Shown: positions 1 to 7,610 of the stretch, one piece after another
Layout of the letters: the number at the start of each line of letters is the position of its first letter
Position numbering within the stretch: position 1 is the first letter of the stretch
Assembly (NCBI GenBank): GCA_964636385.1
Contig: CAZWSC010000095.1
Location: 1 to 21,823, forward strand
DNA length: 21,823 bases
Origin: CAZWSC01 sp964636385
GTDB taxonomy: Bacteria > Eisenbacteria > RBG-16-71-46 > CAIMUX01
Direction: 5' to 3'
Made by a program: the position numbers and the translations under genes
Notes under the pieces: generated by a model
Told to the model about the DNA's origin: nothing
The model's input: the letters and a program-made list of their open reading frames with translations, nothing else
Databases searched by the model: none

Positions 1-251
1 TGGGAGACACCGAGGGTGCGTGCTATCTGCCTGAGCCCTGCTCCTGAGACTGCCGGCACACGCAAGTTCCGGGCCCACTAGAGATGCAGTTTTGGGTCCA
101 GAAGGTAAGTTTTCTGGTTCGGACGCCGACTAGGAGGTTGCTTCAAGCCTCGGAAAGCACCACCCTTTGGACGATCCAATTCCATGTGTCCCGTCATGGA
201 TCACGATCAGGAAGCCCCGCCGGCCTGCACCGGCATTTAGGAGGTGTGATT
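1..251. other. Upstream region of the injection operon, no confident gene
   Basis: This stretch holds no reading frame that I can call a gene. Positions 1-81 are open in frame 1 and 1-47 in frame 3, either of which could be the last codons of an upstream gene, but both are too short to recognise. A short frame starting at ATG 184 encodes 18 residues and stops at 238-240. Its TAG overlaps the AGGAGG ribosome site of tssB, so it could be a leader peptide, though this is weak. I looked for -35/-10 pairs and a sigma-54 (-24/-12) site and found none that is convincing, so the operon promoter may lie further left. Confidence 0.4.
239..244 (+). promoter_or_regulatory. Ribosome binding site that decides the tssB start
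   Basis: AGGAGG lies seven bases before the GTG at 252. Another in-frame GTG at 246 is only one base from this site, too close to be used. The longer frame starting at 84 has a first part with no resemblance to TssB. The family match begins right after the GTG at 252, so that start is preferred. Confidence 0.7.
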
Positions 252-701
252 GTGCCGAAGCCCAGATTCATAGGTGCGGAGCACGTTCGCGAAGCGGATC
301 TGACCCAGGGTGTCGAGATCCTCGACACGAACAAGACCCTCTTCGTAGCCGCACTCAACGAAAACGCTGGAGAGGATTCCCAGCCGATCGCGTGCAAGAC
401 CATGGAAGAGGTCTTCAGCACGTTCAGACCGAAGGCCGAGGTGTCAATCACCGACGCTGACGGCAACTCGAAGGAAACAGCTCTCCGGTTTCAACAGGTT
501 TCTGATTTTGCACCCGACGCGGTCATAGACCAGTCGGAGGATCTCAAGGCTATACAGCAGGAGCTTCTGCTCCTCAAGGATATGCTGCAGCAGTTGCGCA
601 AGAACAACCAGTTGCGCAAGGCGATCGATTCCGAAAACAGGGAGATCCTGGTGCAGGGGATCAAAGCCGCGCGCGCGGTTATCGAGGAAACGGCTTCCTA
701 G
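252..701 (+). CDS. tssB: TssB-like contractile sheath small subunit
   Basis: This is a 149-residue protein of the VipA/ImpB family, which pairs with TssC to build the contractile sheath of type VI secretion systems in the cytoplasm. Visible family features are the early segment GVEILDTNKTLFVAALNE (residues about 18-35), the FRPKAEVSI strand, and the DFAPDAV motif followed by a long C-terminal helix rich in Leu, Gln and Lys (about 96-145). In known sheaths the helix packs with TssC. The length is close to, but slightly below, the usual 160-170 residues. The start is GTG 252, chosen by the AGGAGG site. It is the first gene of the operon, 18 bases before tssC, as in most T6SS clusters. The assignment is confident at family level; whether it groups with T6SS-i, -iii or a separate lineage needs a tree. 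Confidence 0.88.
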   Translation: MPKPRFIGAEHVREADLTQGVEILDTNKTLFVAALNENAGEDSQPIACKTMEEVFSTFRPKAEVSITDADGNSKETALRFQQVSDFAPDAVIDQSEDLKAIQQELLLLKDMLQQLRKNNQLRKAIDSENREILVQGIKAARAVIEETAS

Positions 702-719
702 ACCGCTGGAGGTTAGATC

Positions 720-2147
720 ATGGAAAAGCCCGAAGACGCTGCGCAGCGACCGGATGCAGAGCACATGCCGGCAACGCCGGAGACCGCAGGCCCGGAAACC
801 CTGGAGTCCGCTCTGGCCGGCCTCGGGGCCCCGAAGGCCGCGGGCAACGCCGCGGCGGCGGCAGCGTGGCTCGACAAGCTGATGCCGGGCGCCTCCGTTG
901 AAGGACGGAAGCTGCCCGGGCTGGGTCTGCTGGATCCAACGAAGCGCAAGCAGTTCGACGAGGTCATGCGAGGGCGGATGTTCGCCGACACCAGGAACAC
1001 ACTGAAAATGCGGCTGCGCGTCTGGGATGAGTTCATAAGCGAGTCGGAGGATCTCGAGTCGCTTGTCGAGAAAACCCAGCAACGCCTGGAGAAGCTCGAG
1101 TCCGTCCTCGCCACGAACATGAGGGAGATATTCAACTCCATCCGCCCGATGGAGACGACATACCGCGCTGTCGATGGATTCTTCGCCAACGCCCAGGTCG
1201 AGGCCGGTGACAAGATCGAGGTCAGCTTTCTGAATGCCTCAGTGGACCAGCTCCTCGATCCCGACGACAGGACTGTCTTCGACGAGGGCCTCGCAGCCTC
1301 AATTCAGACCAGGTTCCGTGACTGGACGCTGAAGGAGACCTACGCGAACCTCGTAATCCCGGGATGGGTCGGCAGCGTCCAGGCAATCGACCGCCTCGGG
1401 ACACTTGGGTCCCAGAACAAGGTCCAGGTCTTCACCGACATCGACAACTTCGAGAGCTTCAGCCAGCTGCAGAACGGCCTGGATGTAAAGGAGCTTCAGG
1501 GACTGAAGGGAAGTGATCTCGGCAAACAGTACGTGGTTCTGACAGGCAATCACGTCCTGGGCCGCAAGGCGCATGCCTTCGAGGAAGAGGATATGTGGCT
1601 CCCACCCTCCGCCTTCCTTGCGGGCGTCGTCTACAACGTCGACCAGAAACTGGGCATCCAGGAGGCGGCCGCCGGATACCGCAAGGGGAGAATCGCCGGT
1701 CCACAGGGCGTTCACTTCCGGGTGGACAGACCGACGGCCTCCAAGATGCTGTTCAACTACGGCGTCAACCCCGTAGTCGACTGGGACGGCTATCCGATCG
1801 TGATGGGAGACGCGAATCTCTGCACAAAGGAGGGCCTGGACAGCTACCCGCGGATCCGTACAGAAGACTGGATACTCAAGAATGTGTGTCACTACCTGAA
1901 CAAGCAGGCCTACTCGAACATCACGACGACTTTCAAGTCCTCAGTCAAGCGTGATCTCCACAATTTCCTTTCACAGTGTACGGGTGCCGACCGGGAGGTG
2001 AAGGGCTTCGACATCCAGGTGGTCGCGACGCCGGAGCAGGAACGACGCCACGAGGTGGATGTTGTGCTTTCCATCAACTTCCAGAAGTCGGTCCGCTCGT
2101 TCAACGTAAAGGTCAAGGACGCCGATGCCCAGGTGGAGAGCTCCTGA
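720..2147 (+). CDS. tssC: TssC-like contractile sheath large subunit
   Basis: This 475-residue protein is the VipB/TssC sheath subunit. It has a low-complexity Ala/Pro-rich N-terminal part (about residues 1-60, including a run of Ala near 40-48), then an alpha/beta core with the segments DEGLAASIQTRF, VFTDIDNF and LTGNHVLGRKAHAFEEED, and a C-terminal region with VCHYLNKQAYSNITTTFKSS. The last part corresponds to the family's HYLK...R...G segment, but the usual PGxY/PxFQ ending is only loosely kept, with INFQKSVRSFNVKV at the end. GGAGG at 708-712 supports ATG 720. It follows tssB by 18 bases and precedes the tube genes, so sheath and tube are co-expressed. The length is near the typical 490-500. 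It would act in the cytoplasm as part of the contractile tail. TssC family membership is firm; the divergent C-terminus suggests it is not of the common proteobacterial subtype. Confidence 0.87.
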   Translation: MEKPEDAAQRPDAEHMPATPETAGPETLESALAGLGAPKAAGNAAAAAAWLDKLMPGASVEGRKLPGLGLLDPTKRKQFDEVMRGRMFADTRNTLKMRLRVWDEFISESEDLESLVEKTQQRLEKLESVLATNMREIFNSIRPMETTYRAVDGFFANAQVEAGDKIEVSFLNASVDQLLDPDDRTVFDEGLAASIQTRFRDWTLKETYANLVIPGWVGSVQAIDRLGTLGSQNKVQVFTDIDNFESFSQLQNGLDVKELQGLKGSDLGKQYVVLTGNHVLGRKAHAFEEEDMWLPPSAFLAGVVYNVDQKLGIQEAAAGYRKGRIAGPQGVHFRVDRPTASKMLFNYGVNPVVDWDGYPIVMGDANLCTKEGLDSYPRIRTEDWILKNVCHYLNKQAYSNITTTFKSSVKRDLHNFLSQCTGADREVKGFDIQVVATPEQERRHEVDVVLSINFQKSVRSFNVKVKDADAQVESS

Positions 2148-2179
2148 GCTGAAGCACAGAGGAATGGGGGAAAGAAACC

Positions 2180-2575
2180 ATGGCGCAGGAACCGAGTTTT
2201 CAGCTGGAGGGGGTGGATATCCCGAACGTCCTCGAGGTCTCCTATGTGCTCAAGGCGGAGGCAGACAAGGACGGAAGACCCACTCGCAAACAGACCTGTG
2301 ACGGGATCCGGATCATGAGGATCGCCGATGACAGAACGGACCTGTCGGACTGGGGGCAGACACCCAGGGAACACAACCGCAAGTCTGGCGAGATCACTTT
2401 TATCACCGATACGGGCAAGAAGATGAAGACCCTCACCTTCACGGGGGCATATCTGCGTGACTACCGCGTTCAGTACAACGAGGCCAAACACCACGTCGAG
2501 GAGATAGCCCACATTCAGCCCGAGGTGATCCAGGTGGGGGACGTCGAAGTCAACTTCAACTGGCCGGACATGTAG
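2180..2575 (+). CDS. hcp: Hcp-like tube protein 1
   Basis: This 131-residue protein resembles the Hcp/TssD tube subunit in the form found in Bacteroidota T6SS-iii. It starts with a strand carrying EGVDIPNVLEVSYVLKAEAD. It then has KDGRPTRKQTCDGIRIMRI, and later KSGEITFIT and MKTLTFTGAYLRDYRVQYNE. It ends in a GDVEVNFNWPDM tail, which matches the terminal D-W-P of Bacteroidota Hcp. Hcp rings stack inside the sheath and are expelled on contraction. The gene sits 32 bases after tssC and 19 bases before a second, clearly related tube gene. The family assignment rests on length, order and motif layout; identity to known Hcp proteins is modest by eye. Confidence 0.8.
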   Translation: MAQEPSFQLEGVDIPNVLEVSYVLKAEADKDGRPTRKQTCDGIRIMRIADDRTDLSDWGQTPREHNRKSGEITFITDTGKKMKTLTFTGAYLRDYRVQYNEAKHHVEEIAHIQPEVIQVGDVEVNFNWPDM

Positions 2576-2594
2576 GAGCAGGAGGAGATAGACG

Positions 2595-3023
2595 ATGGCA
2601 GCACGGCACGTACGACAGGTAAAGGTCCAGATCGACGGGATCGACATCCCGAATGTCATCAATGTCGAGTACGGGCTTGAGGTGCGTCCCAACACGATCA
2701 ACGGGGGGCCAAGCGACGCTCGTCCCAGGCTGGCGCGCATCAAGCTGACCCGGATGTCCGACGACATGATTCTCTTCTGGGACTGGGCATCAAAACCGTT
2801 CCGCGGAAACTTCAAGTCCGGAACCGTTGAGTACTTCGCACCGGATGAGGAGGCCAAGATCAACTCGACTCTGAGCTGGTCCGATGGATTCGTGACGGAT
2901 TACACGGAGACAGTCCCTCACATCCAGGACAAGCGGGAGGTTCCGCAGACCGAGTCGATAGAGATATCGGCGCAGAAGATCAAGATTAACGACGTCGAGA
3001 TCGAAGCGGACACCTGGGCCTAG
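2595..3023 (+). CDS. Hcp-like tube protein 2 (possible tube-to-spike adaptor)
   Basis: This 142-residue protein is a divergent paralogue of the preceding tube protein. Both share an opening of the form G-(V/I)-D-I-P-N-V followed by V-x-Y, a middle with FKSGTVEYF against KSGEITFIT, and a late strand with IKINDVEIEADTW against VIQVGDVEVNFNW. A strong AGGAGGAG site lies just before ATG 2595. The gene sits between tube protein 1 and vgrG. In phages and extracellular contractile systems a second tube protein often joins tube and spike, so this one may be an initiator at the VgrG end instead of a second copy of the main tube. That role is inferred from order and divergence, not from a motif. It could equally be an alternative Hcp carrying different cargo. 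Confidence 0.72.
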   Translation: MAARHVRQVKVQIDGIDIPNVINVEYGLEVRPNTINGGPSDARPRLARIKLTRMSDDMILFWDWASKPFRGNFKSGTVEYFAPDEEAKINSTLSWSDGFVTDYTETVPHIQDKREVPQTESIEISAQKIKINDVEIEADTWA

Positions 3024-3048
3024 CCCGGATCAGGCTGGACCTGGCACT

Positions 3049-5031
3049 ATGGCGCAACAGGCAGAGACGGTAATAACGATCGGCGGCGATTCCGCGGAGG
3101 ATCTGGGTGTCCGATTTGGCGAGGTCTTCCTCGACCAGTCGCTGGAGGACCATCACCGTTTCCTCATCACCTGCCGTGCCCTCGATGAAGAATCCGTGGG
3201 CGTCTACGGGAGCAGGACCCTGGACGCCCTGGCTCGCAGAGCCGGCGATGAAGTGCGAATCGAGGTCCACACGCCCAACAGGGAAGAGTCGAGGCACAGG
3301 CTCGTGTTTTCGGGCATTCTGCTCGGGGCGACGATGCGAAGAGTGGCTTCCGGCGGGTACGAGCTTGACCTCAAAGGCGCGGCCCCAACCATTCTAATGG
3401 ACCACTTTCCCAGAAAGAGACACTGGGAAGACTCGAGTCTCAGCCAGATCGTCGGCGACATCCTGGATCAGTATGGCTTCGACTCGGATGTGAAGGGGCC
3501 GGACGCCGATGTTCCCGTGAGCTTCCAGTATGAAGAGTCCGACTACAACTTCCTGATGCGCATGTCCGAACGTCGCGGATGCTGGTTCTTCTGGGACGGA
3601 GAGGCCGCCCACTGGACACTGGACCTCGAAGAGCCGGTCTGCCCGGCAATCGAACTCACCATGGGTGCTTCCTCCTCCGAGAACCTGATTTCCCGCTTCG
3701 AACTGTCCTACTGGACCAACCCGGACCTCTTCGGCTTCCGGGCGTACAACCATGAACGCGGAGAGTCTTACGTTCACTCCACCGACCAGGTCTCCCTGAG
3801 GGGACAGTTCCACCCGTGGCTGGATAGCGCCCGGGGCGCATCGGAAAGGCTTTTCACCGTGCAGGGGCACGGCACAGTAACGGAGCCGATGCGAAGCCCT
3901 TCTGATCTCAGATCCTTCGTCGGCAGTTTCAAACTCTCGCGCCTGCCCACTGCCGTAAGCGGCACTGGTGAAACCGAGAACCCCGACATCCGGCCCCCGG
4001 CAATCGTGCAGATACAGAACGTCGGCGCGGACCAGGAGGGGGAGTATCTGGTAACCGCGGTTCATCATGTCATGGACGCCGCACAGGGCCATTACCGCAA
4101 CTCAATCGAGTTCGTCCCGGTGTCATCCGCGTATCCGAGGTGGAATCGTCGGCGGCCGTCCGTCACGGCGCTTTTGACCGGCATTGTTGTGGGCGCCTAC
4201 GACCAGACCAGGCCCGGTATGATCCGGGTGCGGTTGAACGACTGGATCGACGGGACCACCGGGATGGGAAGCAGTACGGACGGCGAGGTCGTCACGGTCC
4301 ACCTTCGCGTAGCCCAGCAGTATGCCGGTAAGGGGCACGGTATCTTCTTCGTTCCCGAGATCGACGATGAGGTGCTGATCGGCTTCGAGCACGGGGACCC
4401 GGAGCGGCCCGTCGTAATCGGGAGTCTCTATAACGAAAACACCTCCGCCGCGTTCGATCGCGTCGCCGATGACATGGAGGCAAATGAAGGGCGCGTGATC
4501 CTCACCAAAGGGGGACAGGTTCTGCGCTTCAGCGACAGGGATGGCGACGAAACCATAGAGATCAGCACCCCGGAAGCAGAAAGCAGGATCAGGATGGTCG
4601 CGGGAAAGAGCATCGACATGGCCACAACAGGCGACATCACGATTTCCGCCGGGGGAAACATCACGATCAAGGCCGAGAAGAAGATCACCGCTGAGGCCGG
4701 TGAAGGCATGGAGTGCCTGGGTCATCCGGAAGTCAGGATCGAGAGCGAAACCCTGATATCAGAGCAGTCATCCGAGATCGAGATCTCCTGCGATGGCAGT
4801 ATCATCACCGAAGCCATGGGCAAGATAGCGGTGAAGAGCGCGCAGGAGGTGGATGTAAACAGCCAGGGCAAGCTGGCCCTGACCGCGGCCCAAACCGCCA
4901 GCATGACATCCCAGGGAGCGGATGCGACGGTGAAGGGAACGATGAAGGCCAAGCTTGAGAGCGGCGCATCGGTGGTGGAATCGGACCCGACCGGCGTCAA
5001 TGTGAATGGCCCGCTGGTTCGTATCAACTGA
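3049..5031 (+). CDS. vgrG: VgrG-like spike protein (TssI)
   Basis: This 660-residue protein is a VgrG spike trimer subunit. Residues about 1-360 form the gp27-like part, with the DHHRF segment near 34-38 that is common in Bacteroidota VgrG, and YEESDYNFLMRMSERRGCWFFWDG near 156-179. Residues about 370-462 are the gp5 OB-fold (GIVVGAYDQTRPGMIRVRL, then GIFFVPEIDDEVLIGFEHGDPERPVVIGSLYN). From about 505 to the end, short alternating hydrophobic repeats (SIDMATTGDITISAGGNITI and similar) give the triple-stranded beta-helix needle. No extra effector domain follows, so it is a structural VgrG. It lies 25 bases after the second tube gene and 46 bases before tssE. The spike is the tip on which the PAAR protein at 13384 would sit. 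Family assignment is firm. Confidence 0.93.
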   Translation: MAQQAETVITIGGDSAEDLGVRFGEVFLDQSLEDHHRFLITCRALDEESVGVYGSRTLDALARRAGDEVRIEVHTPNREESRHRLVFSGILLGATMRRVASGGYELDLKGAAPTILMDHFPRKRHWEDSSLSQIVGDILDQYGFDSDVKGPDADVPVSFQYEESDYNFLMRMSERRGCWFFWDGEAAHWTLDLEEPVCPAIELTMGASSSENLISRFELSYWTNPDLFGFRAYNHERGESYVHSTDQVSLRGQFHPWLDSARGASERLFTVQGHGTVTEPMRSPSDLRSFVGSFKLSRLPTAVSGTGETENPDIRPPAIVQIQNVGADQEGEYLVTAVHHVMDAAQGHYRNSIEFVPVSSAYPRWNRRRPSVTALLTGIVVGAYDQTRPGMIRVRLNDWIDGTTGMGSSTDGEVVTVHLRVAQQYAGKGHGIFFVPEIDDEVLIGFEHGDPERPVVIGSLYNENTSAAFDRVADDMEANEGRVILTKGGQVLRFSDRDGDETIEISTPEAESRIRMVAGKSIDMATTGDITISAGGNITIKAEKKITAEAGEGMECLGHPEVRIESETLISEQSSEIEISCDGSIITEAMGKIAVKSAQEVDVNSQGKLALTAAQTASMTSQGADATVKGTMKAKLESGASVVESDPTGVNVNGPLVRIN

Positions 5032-5077
5032 CCGGGATCGCCCCGATTCAGGCCCAGGCGGAAGGTGCCGGTAAAAG

Positions 5078-5899
5078 ATGGAAGCTGGACGTATTCTCCC
5101 GCCAGTGCGTCTCCCATTCACGATAGAGAAGAGCAGGAGATCGCATTCCTCCGATACCGACCAGCCCAGCTGGGGAAGACGTCTCGGAGTCTGGTGGGAC
5201 GATTCTCCCGATGGGCAGGGAGTTGTCATACAGGGAACCATCAGCACCGGCGCACGCGGAAACCTGAGAACAGGCGACAGAATCGTCGCCGTCGATGGGG
5301 TCGCGGTTTCCGACCTGGGCGCCCTCACCGCCATACTCGGGCGGGCGGGAAGCGGCCAGGTGCTCATGAAAGTACGACGGCCCGGCATGTTGGACCGAAG
5401 TGTTGTCGCCGACCTGAAACCAGGTGGACACAATCGCGCGGCTGGTACTGCCGGACCCGCGGGGGCCGGGAGCGTGCCGACTGGAAGCCTGGCCGAATCA
5501 GTCCGGGACTACATTGCCCTCATCCTGAGCACTCCCGTCCAGCGCGACGTCATGCCGGAGGGAGCAGCCGCCGATCCGGAGTTCGGATGTGCCGGATCGG
5601 GTCTGGACTTCTCTCATACCGGGGTTCCACACAGCGTCATCCGGGCTTCAATACTCGCCCACGAGAAACGCCTGGAGGACATCGAGGTGGAATCTGTCGA
5701 CGAGTCAGATCCGTCGCGCCCCACAGGAAAGCGAAGACGCACCATCATTGTCAAGGGAAGGCTCGGCCAGACCGGTGAGGTTGTGAGGCTCGATTACAGG
5801 GTGGAGGAGTTGACGGCGGTGCGGGCCCGGTTGGGCCCACAGGAGAGGGCCGGATTCGATACCCTGCCGGGGGAGGACAGCGATGCGGACGGGTCTTGA
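5078..5899 (+). CDS. tssE: PDZ-TssE fusion (gp25-like baseplate protein)
   Basis: This 273-residue protein joins two domains. Residues about 33-115 look like a PDZ domain: RLGVWWDD, VVIQGTISTGARGNLRTGDR and IVAVDGVAVSDLGAL, followed by VLMKVRRPG, the usual layout of a PDZ fold with its L-x-x-G-D-x-I signature. A Gly/Ala/Pro linker follows at about 116-135. Residues about 137-245 match gp25/TssE, with YIALILSTPVQRDVMPEG, the DPEFG motif at about 166-170 and a helix IRASILAHEKRLEDIEVE. In T6SS, TssE is a baseplate wedge protein that contacts the sheath. A PDZ domain is not a usual part of TssE, whose normal length is 130-180. It could bind a C-terminal peptide of a membrane or effector partner. 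The end overlaps tssF by 17 bases, so the two are translationally coupled. The start at ATG 5078 has a GAAGG 12 bases upstream, so the exact N-terminus is moderately sure. Confidence 0.85.
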   Translation: MEAGRILPPVRLPFTIEKSRRSHSSDTDQPSWGRRLGVWWDDSPDGQGVVIQGTISTGARGNLRTGDRIVAVDGVAVSDLGALTAILGRAGSGQVLMKVRRPGMLDRSVVADLKPGGHNRAAGTAGPAGAGSVPTGSLAESVRDYIALILSTPVQRDVMPEGAAADPEFGCAGSGLDFSHTGVPHSVIRASILAHEKRLEDIEVESVDESDPSRPTGKRRRTIIVKGRLGQTGEVVRLDYRVEELTAVRARLGPQERAGFDTLPGEDSDADGS

Positions 5900-7610
5900 A
5901 GGGCTTGGCCCCGACCCGGCGGATGACCGGACGCCTGACGCGATTCTGCGCAGGCTGCTGAGGGACGCAAGCGAAGCGATCCCCGGGCTCTCCCCTGATC
6001 CGAAACAGGCTGATCCGGTGGTGGTCATGCTGTTGAGGGCCTTCTCCAGGGAATACGCAGATCTGTACAAGGAGCTCGACAACACTGTGGAGCTGGCCTA
6101 TCGCGCACTGGTCATGCGTCTGCTGCAGTTCCCCCGGGGTCCGAAGCCCGCAACAACGGTTCTCGAGATCGAGTCAAAGGACCCGACAGTCGCAGTTCCT
6201 TCGAGCTTCGAGGTGCTTTGCGAACGCCCGGTGACCGACAGGGATGGCCGCAGCTATCCGGCCCACTTCACACCGGTATCGGACACTCGCATGTCTGCGT
6301 TCGATCCCACCTGCATCGCGCATGTAGGAGCAGACGGGCGTGGTCAGCTCTGGACGGTGCGCGGCGGCAGGATCCGAAAGGGGATTGCCGGGGAGGCCGA
6401 GAGTTTTTCGGCCCCGAGTCCGGCCAACCCCTTCCTTCTGATCGCACTGGAAGGAAGGGATGCGTCCGGTGATGATCCCTGTACGCTCTTCATGATGGGC
6501 CCGGACTCCGCCGTCAATGGCTGTCTCTGGGGCCGGTGGTCCATAGCCGGTCCTGAACCGGTTCCGGTTCCCCTGATCCAGAACCAGGGGCCCTTCTGGG
6601 TGCCGGCACTCCGGGACGAACACCGCAGGGCGGAGGATCCGGAGCTCTTCTCCTTCAGAACAACTTCCCGGAGCATCCGGAGTCCGTATGAGTCCTGTTT
6701 CGTCCCCCTTGGAGGGGAGGCTCTGCTGCGCGCACCGGCAGCATCCCCTGCAGCAGGCGGAACCGAACTCCCCGCCCTTCTTGCGCCATCGCGGGGGATT
6801 CGCTCCTGGATCCGCATCGACCTCGACCCGCGCCTCACACTGGCCAACCTCGAAGGGCTCTTCCCGACCACGCGCGCCATCCTTGCGGCGAATCGCGAAC
6901 CGAGGACTACAGGCGCTCTCGATCTCGACAACAGCCAGTCACAGATCTGGATGCTGCCGGAGGATGTAACGCGCTCGAATCTCCTGGCGATCGATGAAGT
7001 AACTGATCTCAGGAGCGGACATGCGTTCGAGCCTGACCTTCCGGACCGTCAACCCGGATCGCGCATGTATCGCCTGACGGAGGTGGAGGATTCCCGCGGC
7101 GCCCGCCTCGCCGTTCGCCTGCACACGGATCACCCACCATCAGCCGGCGTGCGCGTCGAAATCCGCTACTCCGTTTGCCTGGGGCCGATCGCCAACGGGC
7201 TCGCCTCCGGCAGTGTACGCGTCATCTTCTCGCCAAAGGACTTCCCGGGCATTGTCTCAGCCACGAGCCTTGTGCCGACACTGGGCGGAGAGCCCGCTCC
7301 CCCGGTATCAGATGCCGACTTCGCCCTCAGGAGCCTCCTGCGCACCCGTGGTCGTGCAGTGTCGGGGCTCGACTACAAGGATCTGGCCCGCGCCTACGAC
7401 CCCGGCCGCGTGATGGACGTGGAAGTCGGAAGAGGCGTCAAGATGGGCCCGCGCGGGCCGGTCGCCTGCATAGAGGTTGTCATAGGAGTCAGACCCGGGG
7501 CCTTCGGATCGGACCTGGAGCGGCGGGTTTTCCGGGATCGACTTGAGCGCTACCTGCTCGACCGGGCTCCGGTCGGAACTCACCTTCGCCTGGGAATACG
7601 AGAACCGTGA
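5883..7610 (+). CDS. tssF: TssF-like baseplate protein (gpJ-like)
   Basis: This 575-residue protein matches TssF, the baseplate wedge component. The first 120 residues have the TssF pattern of a helical start, ADPVVVMLLRAFSREYADL (about 43-61) and a region with LLQFPRGPKPATTVLEIE (about 82-99). The C-terminal part, LRTRGRAVSGLDYKDLARAYDP followed by VMDVEVGRGV, resembles the end of phage baseplate J proteins, to which TssF is distantly related. The length is close to the 580-620 typical of TssF. A GGGGGAGG site at about 5869-5876 supports ATG 5883 inside the end of tssE. The stop overlaps the GTG start of tssG by the last bases (GTGA). Cytoplasmic baseplate assembly with TssE, TssG and VgrG is expected from the family. 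Middle regions are poorly conserved, so confidence rests on the ends and the gene order. Confidence 0.82.
   Translation: MRTGLEGLGPDPADDRTPDAILRRLLRDASEAIPGLSPDPKQADPVVVMLLRAFSREYADLYKELDNTVELAYRALVMRLLQFPRGPKPATTVLEIESKDPTVAVPSSFEVLCERPVTDRDGRSYPAHFTPVSDTRMSAFDPTCIAHVGADGRGQLWTVRGGRIRKGIAGEAESFSAPSPANPFLLIALEGRDASGDDPCTLFMMGPDSAVNGCLWGRWSIAGPEPVPVPLIQNQGPFWVPALRDEHRRAEDPELFSFRTTSRSIRSPYESCFVPLGGEALLRAPAASPAAGGTELPALLAPSRGIRSWIRIDLDPRLTLANLEGLFPTTRAILAANREPRTTGALDLDNSQSQIWMLPEDVTRSNLLAIDEVTDLRSGHAFEPDLPDRQPGSRMYRLTEVEDSRGARLAVRLHTDHPPSAGVRVEIRYSVCLGPIANGLASGSVRVIFSPKDFPGIVSATSLVPTLGGEPAPPVSDADFALRSLLRTRGRAVSGLDYKDLARAYDPGRVMDVEVGRGVKMGPRGPVACIEVVIGVRPGAFGSDLERRVFRDRLERYLLDRAPVGTHLRLGIREP

Noticed and set aside
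1..47. End of an upstream gene in frame 3 ending in EGACYLPEPCS
   Set aside because: It recalls the EGACC repeat at the right end, but fourteen codons are too few to support a gene or a link.
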